From Opitutia bacterium (GTDB taxonomy: Bacteria; Verrucomicrobiota; Verrucomicrobiia; Opitutales; UBA953), in the NCBI GenBank assembly GCA_947378905.1, contig CANCLV010000032.1, positions 1 to 11,512 of the forward strand: DNA of 11,512 nt. The letters run 5' to 3'. The notes under the pieces are model-generated. The model was not told where the DNA came from, made no database searches, and was given only the letters and a program-made list of their open reading frames with translations. The translations under genes were made by a program, and so were the position numbers. Positions 1 through 6,551 of the stretch are shown here, piece by piece. The stretch's first letter is position 1. Each line of letters starts with the position of its first letter.

Positions 1-480
1 CGTCACTTCATCGCAAACCATGCACGCTGGATCGAGAGTGAGTTCTAAGCCCAGTGATAGTCTTCTAAGCTGACCGCCCGAAAGTGATGAGACGCGTTTA
101 TCTTGGTGAACCGCGAGACCCGTTACGTCGAGAACCGAAGCCAATCGTCGCTGTCTTTCTGCTGAATCTGGAACGGCTAATTCAAGTGCGTAAAGCAATG
201 ACTCCTTTACAGTGAGTTGAGGTTGGGCCGTCGTAAATTGTGGAGCGAAGCCGACTTTGCCAATCAGGTCTTCGGTGCAACGAATCGCTTCATTATTTAA
301 ATAGGCCTCACCGGTGGATGGCAAAATCCCTAAAATAGCCTTCATCAGAGTGGTTTTTCCACAACCCGAGGGCCCGATGACTGCATTTAATCCACTCGGT
401 AAAAAGCGAGCTGTGGCGTGGTCTAATATCAAGGGACCACCTGGACCAGCCTGCACAGTTAAATTTTGGCAACTCAACAT
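1..480 (-). CDS. ABC transporter ATP-binding protein, ABCG-like (partial, C-terminus off the left edge)
   Basis: Reading down from an ATG at 480, the frame is open to base 1 and gives 160 residues of an ABC ATPase. It is the domain that hydrolyses ATP to drive transport across the inner membrane. Visible in order are Walker A GPSGCGKTT (residues 36-44), a Q-loop FAPQ (78-81), the signature LSGGQ (133-137) followed by LRRLSLGLEL, and Walker B CMVCDE (153-158). The run LSGGQLRRLSLGLEL and the CDEVT ending resemble ABCG/White-type and FHA-ABC exporters, in which this domain is fused to an ABC-2 membrane domain. That half would lie beyond the edge and is not seen. No good Shine-Dalgarno is present; a GAGG lies 15 nt before the ATG. 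The gene is divergent from the exported protein at 529, with 48 bp between them. The ATPase assignment is firm, the subfamily is inference and the substrate is unknown. Confidence 0.9.
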   Translation of the reverse strand, partial: MLSCQNLTVQAGPGGPLILDHATARFLPSGLNAVIGPSGCGKTTLMKAILGILPSTGEAYLNNEAIRCTEDLIGKVGFAPQFTTAQPQLTVKESLLYALELAVPDSAERQRRLASVLDVTGLAVHQDKRVSSLSGGQLRRLSLGLELTLDPACMVCDEVT

Positions 481-492
481 CGGGTTGTAATC

Positions 493-521
493 TTGCCTCG
501 GAACCGACCCGCGTAAAGAAT
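493..521 (+). promoter_or_regulatory. Candidate promoter of the exported-protein gene
   Basis: TTGCCT (493-498) is a plausible -35 box. With 17-nt spacing the -10 position holds AAGAAT (516-521). This would start transcription within a base or two of the ATG at 529, so the mRNA would have almost no leader. The -10 match is weak. Confidence 0.3.
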
Positions 522-528
522 TAAGACT

Positions 529-1176
529 ATGAGAAAATTTCTATTTATTGCAGTAGCACTCGCAATTCTCAGTTCCGCCCCTCAGGCCTCGGCGTTAACC
601 ATGAAGAAAAAAGCTGTGCCCAATGGTGGTATCTTTGGCATCGAAGTCTCCGGCACCGACATGTCTTTCTATGGCCGCGCTGACCATGTTCTATCGGTCT
701 CATTCCAAGAATATACTACGGGTACATTTATCGTTTCGGAAGTCGTGATCGATATGTCGAACTCCAATCAACAACTTCGCATCTACAATACACGTACGCC
801 TGGGTCGTCCGATGTCGCTGATCGCGCCAACCGTGCAAGTGCGGCCAATTCGGAAAATCGCGGACTTAATCCTGCCGACGCCACCAAGTTGCCGATTCCC
901 GCCCAACTCTCGGCCCTTGAATCTAAAGTTACAAATTTAACCTCTGGCACCGCTGGTGGATTAGTTGTCAAAACCTACCCGACGACAACACACGCGAAAA
1001 CCATAGAGATGGCCGTCAGTTCCAAAGCTGAACTCAAAAGTTTCTACTCGGCATTCAAAAATCTCTTGTGCGGTACAGCTGTCCCCGCGAGTTCGGGAAG
1101 TACCACCGAGACCACCGATGCCACGGGCGCGGCCACCATTAACCAAATTGGTGGAACCGTCTTCATCATCCAGTAA
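529..1176 (+). CDS. Sec-exported protein of unknown function
   Basis: I do not recognise this 215-residue protein. It begins with a textbook signal peptide: MRK, a hydrophobic core (FLFIAVALAILSS), then APQASA, a type I signal peptidase site with cleavage expected after residue 22. The predicted mature protein of about 193 residues starts LTMKKK. Its first 70 residues look rich in beta-strand, with alternating hydrophobics (IFGIEVSG, HVLSVSF, GTFIVSEVVIDM). A Ser/Ala/Asn-rich middle follows, then a likely helix around SKAELKSFYSAFKNLL. A Ser/Thr/Gly-rich linker leads to a hydrophobic C-terminal strand GGTVFIIQ. There is one cysteine, near residue 180, so no internal disulfide is possible. No lipobox and no second membrane segment are present. 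A periplasmic or outer-membrane-associated location is inferred. The gene is divergent from an ABC ATPase and followed by a weak hairpin (1181-1194). The coding call rests on the signal peptide and open length. Confidence 0.8.
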   Translation: MRKFLFIAVALAILSSAPQASALTMKKKAVPNGGIFGIEVSGTDMSFYGRADHVLSVSFQEYTTGTFIVSEVVIDMSNSNQQLRIYNTRTPGSSDVADRANRASAANSENRGLNPADATKLPIPAQLSALESKVTNLTSGTAGGLVVKTYPTTTHAKTIEMAVSSKAELKSFYSAFKNLLCGTAVPASSGSTTETTDATGAATINQIGGTVFIIQ

Positions 1177-1231
1177 ACAAGGGCTTAAAAGCCTCCTATT
1201 GTTACTTTAACTCAATTTTGATAACTCCGGC

Positions 1232-1260
1232 TTGACCGTCCCCAGTGTAACGGCTTGCCT
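1232..1260 (+). promoter_or_regulatory. Candidate efp promoter
   Basis: TTGACC (1232-1237) matches five of six -35 consensus bases. At 17-nt spacing the -10 position reads TTGCCT (1255-1260), a poor match. If used, the leader before the efp ATG (1275) would be about 8 nt. This is supported mainly by similar TTGAC/TTGCC boxes upstream of other genes in the window. Confidence 0.3.
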
Positions 1261-1274
1261 TCGCCTTTCAACTT

Positions 1275-1838
1275 ATGGCTACCCTTCCTGTAAATCGTAT
1301 TAAAAAGAAAAATATCATGAGCTACAATGGTGAGCTCTGTATCGTTCTTGAATGTCTCGTTCGCACCCCTCCTAACAACGCTTCCTACGTTCAAATGGAA
1401 CTGCGCTCTATCAAAACCGGTGCTAAAATTCCCGTACGTTGCGGCATTGGAGTCAGTTTCGAAGTTTTTGATAACTCCAACAAGTCCCTCGAGCTTTCCT
1501 ACCAAGCGGACGGCAACTATGTCTTCTCCGACCCTAATACCTTCGAAGAGTTTTACATTTCCGAATCCTCCCTCGAAGATTCGAAAGAGTTCCTCATTCC
1601 TGGAACTTCCTACATGGTGCTCTTCGTTGAAGACCGTCCTGTAACCGTTGATCTTCCTCCTTCAGTGACCGTTAAAGTCCTCGAAGCTCCTCCCGCTGTT
1701 AAAGGTGACACGGCTGGTAACGTTCAAAAAACCGTAGTCTGTGAAAACGGACTCAATGTGAACGTTCCCCTCTTCATCAAAGAAGGCGAGATGATCAAGG
1801 TGAGCACCGAGAACAAAGAGTACCTCGGTCGCGCATAA
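1275..1838 (+). CDS. efp: Elongation factor P, with Asn at the usual modification site
   Basis: EF-P binds ribosomes stalled on polyproline stretches, between the P and E sites, and promotes peptide bond formation. The 187 residues match the family length (E. coli 188) and align without an N-terminal gap from the ATG at 1275, which supports that start. Family hallmarks are the KTG turn after domain I (residues 47-49), the LKGDTAG-like AVKGDTAGN stretch, and the domain III end VPLFIKEGEMIKVSTENKEYLGRA-type signature. Domain I carries the exposed loop that reaches the tRNA. There E. coli has KPGKG with modified Lys34. Here the aligned residues are T31-P32-P33-N34-N35, so neither Lys34 (beta-lysylated or left as Lys) nor Arg34 (rhamnosylated) is present. 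No clear Shine-Dalgarno precedes the ATG. The gene appears monocistronic, ending before a strong hairpin. Family identity is certain; an unmodified or differently modified loop is inference. Confidence 0.95.
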   Translation: MATLPVNRIKKKNIMSYNGELCIVLECLVRTPPNNASYVQMELRSIKTGAKIPVRCGIGVSFEVFDNSNKSLELSYQADGNYVFSDPNTFEEFYISESSLEDSKEFLIPGTSYMVLFVEDRPVTVDLPPSVTVKVLEAPPAVKGDTAGNVQKTVVCENGLNVNVPLFIKEGEMIKVSTENKEYLGRA

Positions 1839-1861
1839 GCCGAAATTTAGCCAAGTTAAAC

Positions 1862-1890
1862 GAAAGAGCCCCGGAAGTCGGGGTTCTTTC
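1862..1890. terminator. Intrinsic terminator after efp, probably two-way
   Basis: Bases 1862-1873 pair with 1879-1890 (12 pairs, one of them G-U) around a 5-base loop. The GC-rich core is CCCCG/CGGGG, and the A/T-rich outer part supplies a T-rich 3' side on both strands. It lies 24 bp past the efp stop and 43 bp past the 3' end of the convergent tRNA-Gln, so it can end both transcripts. Confidence 0.85.
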
Positions 1891-1932
1891 ATTTACAGCC
1901 CTTTATCCCAGGCGGGGACTTAAAATTATCTG

Positions 1933-2003
1933 TAGTCCGACCAGGATTCGAACCTGGACAAGGAAAACCAAAATTTCCTGTGCTACCGTTACACCATCGG
2001 ACT
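1933..2003 (-). tRNA. tRNA-Gln (anticodon UUG)
   Basis: The reverse complement folds as a full cloverleaf of 71 nt. The acceptor stem is AGTCCGA/TCGGACT (7 bp) and the D-arm is GTG...CAC with GG in the loop. The anticodon stem is GGAAA/TTTCC with loop TTTTGGT, giving anticodon TTG. The T-arm is CCAGG/CCTGG with the TTCGAAT loop. The UUG anticodon reads CAA, and CAG by wobble. The discriminator is A. The 3' CCA is not encoded (the next bases are CAG), so the CCA-adding enzyme must supply it. It is divergent from pyrH and convergent with efp. Confidence 0.95.
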
Positions 2004-2013
2004 GCAGACCCGC

Positions 2014-2043
2014 ACTAAAGTGCTTTTGGGGGTGGAAAGTCAA
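2014..2043 (-). promoter_or_regulatory. Promoter of tRNA-Gln
   Basis: On the minus strand TTGACT (2043-2038) is followed after 18 nt by TTTAGT (2019-2014). Initiation would fall near 2007, giving a leader of about 4 nt before the mature tRNA 5' end at 2003. This is one of the two best sigma-70-type matches in the window. Confidence 0.7.
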
Positions 2044-2059
2044 GCGTGACAAGGCGAGA

Positions 2060-2088
2060 TTGACGAGAACGGCTCTCTCGTACATCTC
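2060..2088 (+). promoter_or_regulatory. Candidate pyrH promoter
   Basis: TTGACG (2060-2065) lies exactly 35 nt before the pyrH ATG. The -10 region is weak (CATCTC at 17-nt spacing, or TACATC at 15). No Shine-Dalgarno is present between here and the ATG. The spacing suggests a leaderless start back to back with the tRNA-Gln promoter. Confidence 0.35.
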
Positions 2089-2094
2089 CCCTAT

Positions 2095-2829
2095 ATGCCC
2101 GCAACTTCCCCAAACCAGCCGAAGTATCGCCGAGTAGTCCTAAAGATTAGCGGGGAGGCCCTTCGTAACGACCAAACCGGCCAGACTATCGACAGCGACG
2201 TCCTCGACCGTTTAGCCGACGAATTAAAATCTTTAAAAGAAATTGGCACCCAAGTCGCCGTTGTCGTGGGTGGCGGAAATATTTTTAGGGGTCTCGCTGG
2301 CGCACGTTCTAATGGAACCGATCGCACCACGGGTGACAACATGGGTATGCTCTCCACTGTTATCAACGGTCTCGCGTTAATGGATCGTTTAGAAAAATCC
2401 GGACTCGATGTTCGCGTCATGACTGCGATTCCGATGGATCGAATTGCTGAACCTTTTATTCAACGTCGCGCCACTCGTCACTTAGAACAAGGTCGCATCT
2501 TAATTTTCGTAGCTGGCACGGGTAATCCTTATTGCACCACCGATTACGCTGCGGCACTTCGAGCCAATGAAATCGGTGCTGATGCGATTCTTAAAGCAAC
2601 CAAAGTAGACGGCATTTACGACAAGGATCCACACAAACATAAAGACGCTAAACGTTTCACTCACATCACCTACCAAGACGCACTGACTCAACGATTAGGC
2701 GTGATGGATGCCGAAGCATTTTCGCTTTGTGAGGCCAATAAACTTCCCATCATTGTATTTTCAATGTCGGATCGTGGCGCGGTCAAAAAAGTAATCATGG
2801 GCGAAGCGATCGGCACACACGTAGGATAA
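2095..2829 (+). CDS. pyrH: UMP kinase
   Basis: UMP kinase phosphorylates UMP to UDP with ATP, a committed step of pyrimidine nucleotide synthesis in the cytoplasm. It belongs to the amino-acid-kinase fold and is normally a hexamer. The 244 residues match the family. Motifs in order are KISGEAL (17-23), GGGNIFRG (59-66), DNMGMLSTVINGLAL (81-95, UMP site), GTGNPYCTTD (141-150) and KATKVDGIYDKDP (167-179, ATP side). A short N-terminal extension (MPATSPNQPKYRR) comes before the first strand. No Shine-Dalgarno is visible before the ATG, which follows CCCCTAT. frr follows after 4 bp, the usual bacterial pyrH-frr pairing. The rpsB-tsf genes that often come before it are replaced here by a divergent tRNA-Gln. 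Confidence 0.97.
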   Translation: MPATSPNQPKYRRVVLKISGEALRNDQTGQTIDSDVLDRLADELKSLKEIGTQVAVVVGGGNIFRGLAGARSNGTDRTTGDNMGMLSTVINGLALMDRLEKSGLDVRVMTAIPMDRIAEPFIQRRATRHLEQGRILIFVAGTGNPYCTTDYAAALRANEIGADAILKATKVDGIYDKDPHKHKDAKRFTHITYQDALTQRLGVMDAEAFSLCEANKLPIIVFSMSDRGAVKKVIMGEAIGTHVG

Positions 2830-2833
2830 ATTT

Positions 2834-3400
2834 ATGGATATTAAAAAAATTATTAACGACGGTACACTCGGAATGAAAAAAGCAGTCGAGTGGACAGTGA
2901 ATGAATTTAGTTCATTACACACCGGCAAAGCTTCACCCCAAATGGTCGAAAGCATCCAGGTTCACATCGAATCTTATGGTATGACCCAACGTCTCAAAGA
3001 CATGGCTGCCATCACCACTCCCGACGCTCGCTCCATTGTCGTTCAGCCCTTTGATAAAGCGGTTATGGACGATATCCGTAAAGCTATCCAAGCAGCAAAT
3101 ATCGGCATCAATCCCGTACCCCAAGGTAACTTTTTAAGATGCCCAGTGCCTGAACTTTCTGGTGAACGCCGCCAAGAAATGGCGAAGGTTGCTCACCGTA
3201 TGGCCGAAGACGGTAAAGTCCGCGTTCGCAATGCCCGACGTGATGCCCTCGAAGTCGCCAAAAAAGGAAACAAAGACAAAGTCATTACGGACGATGATTT
3301 AAAACGCATCGAAAAAGAAATTCAGACACTCACCGATACGTGGTCCAAAGAAATCGATAAGGCGCTGAAAACGAAAGAATCCGAACTCACTGGAAACTAA
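2834..3400 (+). CDS. frr: Ribosome recycling factor
   Basis: RRF works with EF-G to split the post-termination ribosome. At 188 residues it has the normal length (about 185). Family signatures are SSLHTGKASPQMVESIQV near the N-terminus, PVPELSGERRQEMAKV in the middle, and EDGKVRVRNARRDA on the second long helix, with a lysine/glutamate-rich C-terminal helix. In the N-terminal signature the common IRTGRASP reads LHTGKASP, a conservative change in an otherwise intact protein. AGGA lies 8 nt upstream of the ATG, one of the few Shine-Dalgarno-like sites here. The gene sits 4 bp after pyrH and 57 bp before sucC. Confidence 0.97.
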   Translation: MDIKKIINDGTLGMKKAVEWTVNEFSSLHTGKASPQMVESIQVHIESYGMTQRLKDMAAITTPDARSIVVQPFDKAVMDDIRKAIQAANIGINPVPQGNFLRCPVPELSGERRQEMAKVAHRMAEDGKVRVRNARRDALEVAKKGNKDKVITDDDLKRIEKEIQTLTDTWSKEIDKALKTKESELTGN

Positions 3401-3457
3401 TCCAGAGAGCCATCGGCTCACTCGTTTCACTATCCCGGTGTAATCATTTTTAATTTT

Positions 3458-4669
3458 ATGAATATTCACGAATACCAAGCCAAGGAACTCTTTGAGAAGT
3501 TCGGCGTCGCTACCCCCAAAGGCGTAGCCGTCAGCTCTGCTCAAGATTTCGAAGCTGCTCTTAGCAAAATCAATACCACCGCTGGCATCATGGTTAAATC
3601 GCAAATCCACGCTGGTGGACGTGGTAAAGGTACTTTTACCAATGGATTCAAGGGAGGCGTGAAGTTCTCACCTACCAAAGAGAAAGCCATCGAAAATGCG
3701 AAAGCTATGCTCGGTAATACTTTGGTCACCGCTCAAACGGGACCCGAAGGTCGCAAAGTTCAAACCCTCTATTTCACCGAAGCCGCCAACCTCGGAAAAC
3801 GCCCCGATGGTCGTGATGACGAATACTATCTCGCCATCCTTCTCGATCGCGCGACGTCTCGTCCGGTTATCGTTGCTTCCACCGAAGGCGGCATGGAAAT
3901 CGAGCACGTCGCCCACCATACACCCGAGAAGATTTTTAAAGTACAAATCGACCCCGCTGTCGGCATCCAAGCCTATCAAGCTCGCCAAATCGCTTTCGCT
4001 CTCGGTTTCAGCGGCGAATTATTCAAACAGTGCGTGGCGTTAGTAACTAAACTTTATCAATTCTACTGGGACAAAGATTGTGCGATGGTGGAAGTAAATC
4101 CCCTGCTCGTAACCCAAGAAGGAAAACTCTTAGCACTCGATGCGAAGGTTTCGTTCGATGATAACGCGCTCTTCAGACATCCCGACATCGTCGCATTACG
4201 CGATTTAAACGAAGAAGATCCTAAAGAAATTGAAGCCTCTAAATTTGGTTTATCGTACATCGCACTCGATGGAAATATTGCCTGCTTGGTCAATGGTGCC
4301 GGATTAGCGATGTCTACCATGGACATCATTCAACACTTCGGTGGTAGCCCAGCTAACTTCCTCGACGTCGGCGGCGGCGCGAGCAAAGAACAAGTCACGG
4401 CCGCTTTTAAAATCATCTTAGGCGACGCCAACGTTAAGGGCATTATGGTGAATATTTTCGGTGGGATTATGGATTGTAACGTCATCGCCACGGGAATCGT
4501 TGAAGCCGTTAAAGAAACCGGACTTAAACTCCCTCTCGTGGTTCGTCTCGAAGGCAACAACGTCGAAGCCGGCAAAGCTACGCTCGCCAACAGCGGACTC
4601 ACAATTGTGTCGGGTGATACGATGGCCGACGCTGCACAAAAAATCGTGAAACTCGTTAACCAAAAATAA
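3458..4669 (+). CDS. sucC: Succinate-CoA ligase (ADP-forming), beta subunit
   Basis: This is the nucleotide-binding subunit of succinyl-CoA synthetase, which interconverts succinyl-CoA + ADP + Pi and succinate + CoA + ATP in the TCA cycle. The start MNIHEYQAKELFEKFGV is typical. The ATP-grasp region carries VKSQIHAGGRGKG (46-58). The metal-binding residues appear as E212 and N214 in VEVNPLL, and D228 in LDAK, matching E. coli E197, N199 and D213 with a constant offset of 15. The C-terminal part has LVNGAGLAMSTMDII and FLDVGGGA (301-308), the subunit-contact and succinate-side region. The length is 403 against 388 in E. coli, with a few extra residues around 113-122 (GKRPDGRDDE). No Shine-Dalgarno is evident. 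sucD follows after 12 bp. It could be co-transcribed with pyrH-frr or use its own promoter in the 57-bp gap. Confidence 0.97.
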   Translation: MNIHEYQAKELFEKFGVATPKGVAVSSAQDFEAALSKINTTAGIMVKSQIHAGGRGKGTFTNGFKGGVKFSPTKEKAIENAKAMLGNTLVTAQTGPEGRKVQTLYFTEAANLGKRPDGRDDEYYLAILLDRATSRPVIVASTEGGMEIEHVAHHTPEKIFKVQIDPAVGIQAYQARQIAFALGFSGELFKQCVALVTKLYQFYWDKDCAMVEVNPLLVTQEGKLLALDAKVSFDDNALFRHPDIVALRDLNEEDPKEIEASKFGLSYIALDGNIACLVNGAGLAMSTMDIIQHFGGSPANFLDVGGGASKEQVTAAFKIILGDANVKGIMVNIFGGIMDCNVIATGIVEAVKETGLKLPLVVRLEGNNVEAGKATLANSGLTIVSGDTMADAAQKIVKLVNQK

Positions 4670-4681
4670 TTACTCTTTAAA

Positions 4682-5587
4682 ATGTCTATTCTCGTTCACG
4701 AAAAAACACGCGTCTTAGTTCAAGGCATCACCGGAGATTTCGGTGGTCGCCATGCTCGACTCTCCATCGACTACGGTTCGCAAATCGTCGCGGGTGTCAC
4801 TCCAGGTAAAGGCGGACAAGTCTTCGAACACAACGGCGTTAAGGTTCCTATCTTCAATACCGTTGCCGAAGCTGCCAAACAAACGGGTGCAACCGTATCA
4901 GCGATTTTCGTACCTCCACCCTTTGCTGCGGATGCGATCCTCGAATGTTTTGATGCGGATCTCGACCTCGCCGTCGCCATCACTGAAGGCATCCCCGTAC
5001 GTGACATGGTACGCGCGAAACGAGCCATGCAAGGCCGTCGCACCCGCTTAATCGGACCTAACTGCCCAGGCGTAGTAACCCCAGGTCGTGGTGACAAATC
5101 CCACGGTGGTTGCCGCATCGGCATTGCCCCTGGCTACATTCACAAACGTGGAAAAGTAGGTGTCGTTTCCCGCTCAGGCACGCTCACCTATGAAGCAGTC
5201 TGGCAACTCACTTGCAAGGGACACGGACAATCCACCTGCGTGGGTATCGGTGGCGACCCGGTCAACGGAACCTCTCACCTCGACGTTATCAAACTTTTCA
5301 ACGAAGACCCTGAAACTGAAGCGATCATCATGATCGGCGAAATCGGCGGCAGTGCCGAAGTTGAAGCCGCTCGCTGGATCAAAGCGAACTGCAAAAAGCC
5401 AGTCGCAGGATTCATCGCGGGCGCCACTGCTCCTGCAGGTCGACGTATGGGTCACGCGGGCGCCGTCATCGGCGGAGCTGAAGATACTGCAGAAGCCAAA
5501 ATTAAGATATTCCAAGAATGTGGCATCTCGGTTGCAGCGACTCCGTCCGACATGGCTGATGCATTATTACGCGTCTGGCGCGGATAA
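4682..5587 (+). CDS. sucD: Succinate-CoA ligase, alpha subunit
   Basis: This is the catalytic partner of SucC: it binds CoA and carries the histidine that is phosphorylated. The 301 residues include the Rossmann CoA site (VQGITGDFGGRH, 13-24), VTPGKGG (39-45), TEGIP (101-105), IGPNCPGV (124-131), VSRSGTLTYEA (162-172) and GIGGDP (188-193). The glutamate that helps phosphorylation is E220 in GEIGG. The active-site histidine is H258 in RRMGHAGA. Compared with E. coli SucD (289 residues) there are about 4 extra residues near 48-55 and a clearer insertion of about 7 (RGDKSHGG in place of a single Glu, 136-143), between GVVTPG and CRIGI. No Shine-Dalgarno is visible in the 12-bp gap after sucC. 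A strong terminator follows 21 bp after the stop. Confidence 0.97.
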   Translation: MSILVHEKTRVLVQGITGDFGGRHARLSIDYGSQIVAGVTPGKGGQVFEHNGVKVPIFNTVAEAAKQTGATVSAIFVPPPFAADAILECFDADLDLAVAITEGIPVRDMVRAKRAMQGRRTRLIGPNCPGVVTPGRGDKSHGGCRIGIAPGYIHKRGKVGVVSRSGTLTYEAVWQLTCKGHGQSTCVGIGGDPVNGTSHLDVIKLFNEDPETEAIIMIGEIGGSAEVEAARWIKANCKKPVAGFIAGATAPAGRRMGHAGAVIGGAEDTAEAKIKIFQECGISVAATPSDMADALLRVWRG

Positions 5588-5608
5588 TACTTATAAATTC
5601 AATCAAAC

Positions 5609-5636
5609 AAAAAAGCCCGTTTTCACGGGCTTTTTT
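5609..5636. terminator. Two-way intrinsic terminator between sucD and parB
   Basis: Bases 5609-5620 pair perfectly with 5625-5636 (12 bp) around loop TTTC. The stem has six A-T pairs outside a GCCCGT/ACGGGC core. Each strand therefore shows a hairpin followed by a T run, as expected between convergent genes. It sits 22 bp after the sucD stop and 13 bp from the parB stop. Confidence 0.93.
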
Positions 5637-5648
5637 GTTGGTTCGAAC

Positions 5649-6545
5649 TTAGAGTCGAATGCCAAACTTTTCAAGCAAGCGAGCCAAGTCATCATCACCT
5701 TCATAACTAATAATGATGGTTCCCTTTTTACCTTTACGGGTGACTTGTACTTTTGCCGATAAGTGTGATGCGATTTTCTTTTGGACGTCTTCGACAATCG
5801 TTTTTTCTTTGTCGCGATGAATCTTCTTTTTATCGGTTACAAAAGTTTTAACCAGTGCCTCGGTAGCACGTACTGATAAACCCTCTTCAACCACTTTACG
5901 AGTAGCTTGAATGCGGTGTGCGAGGTTCTCAATCGCGAGTAAGACTTTGGCATGGCCAGCGGAAATTTGCCCCTTGGACAAATAACCTTGGATTTCACGA
6001 TCGAGTGAAAGCAATCGAACCGAGTTTGCGACTGTCGCACGAGGTTTTCCTAAGCGATCAGCGACGGCCTCTTGAGTCAGAGAAAAATCGCGCATCAACG
6101 AAGCGATACCTAAGGCTTCATCAATCGGGTTTAAATCGGAGCGCTGTAAATTTTCGACTAAAGCTAAAACCGCACTCGACGCATCGCTTGCTTCTAAGAG
6201 TCGAGCAGTAATCGTTTTCTGTCCGAGTAACTTAAAAGCACGGAAACGACGCTCACCGGCAATTAACTCAAACCCATCCTTGGTTTTACGGACAACGACT
6301 GGTTGTAAAAGGCCTTCGGACCTAATAGATTCAGCCAATTCCTTCACGCTCGCTTCATCGAACTCACGACGAGGCTGACGTGGATTTGGGACAATTTGAG
6401 TCAGTAAAATTTCGGATAAGGTTAAGCCAGGGGTTGAAGGTGCGGGAGCGGCTGCGGGTGCGGTTTCTGCATTAGGCTTATTAATGCCACCGCCGATGAG
6501 GGAACCGAGTCCGCGACCGAGAGATTTTTTAGGAGGAGTTGCCAT
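5649..6545 (-). CDS. parB: Chromosome-partitioning protein ParB
   Basis: ParB is a CTP-dependent DNA clamp that loads at parS, spreads, and stimulates ParA to separate origins. The 298 residues show the N-terminal ParA-contact motif LGRGLGSLI (9-17), an Ala/Pro-rich linker (25-40), and the CTPase core with NPRQPR (54-59), IAGERRFRA (95-103) and VENLQRSDLNPIDEA (130-144). A helix-turn-helix (LTQEAVADRLGKPRATVANSVRLL, about 156-179) and a dimerising C-terminal domain (about 235-298) follow. The protein is complete and normal in length. The ATG at 6545 is 6 bp after the stop of the LysM gene, with no Shine-Dalgarno, so it is probably co-transcribed and perhaps translationally coupled. No parA is adjacent: the upstream neighbour is the LysM protein and the gene on the other side is convergent sucD. 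No parS-like palindrome was seen here by eye. Confidence 0.96.
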   Translation of the reverse strand: MATPPKKSLGRGLGSLIGGGINKPNAETAPAAAPAPSTPGLTLSEILLTQIVPNPRQPRREFDEASVKELAESIRSEGLLQPVVVRKTKDGFELIAGERRFRAFKLLGQKTITARLLEASDASSAVLALVENLQRSDLNPIDEALGIASLMRDFSLTQEAVADRLGKPRATVANSVRLLSLDREIQGYLSKGQISAGHAKVLLAIENLAHRIQATRKVVEEGLSVRATEALVKTFVTDKKKIHRDKEKTIVEDVQKKIASHLSAKVQVTRKGKKGTIIISYEGDDDLARLLEKFGIRL

Positions 6546-6551
6546 GTTAAA

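Noticed and set aside
1181..1194. Hairpin GGGCT-TAAA-AGCCT after the exported-protein gene as a terminator
   Set aside because: The stem is only 5 bp with one G-T pair, and no T run follows directly.
1216..1478. 13-bp repeat TTTTGATAACTCC at 1216-1228 and 1466-1478
   Set aside because: About one exact 13-mer pair is expected by chance in 11.5 kb, and the second copy lies inside efp coding sequence.
3407..3419. GAGCC-ATC-GGCTC hairpin between frr and sucC
   Set aside because: A 5-bp stem with a 3-base loop and no adjacent T run is too weak to call a terminator. frr and sucC may be co-transcribed.
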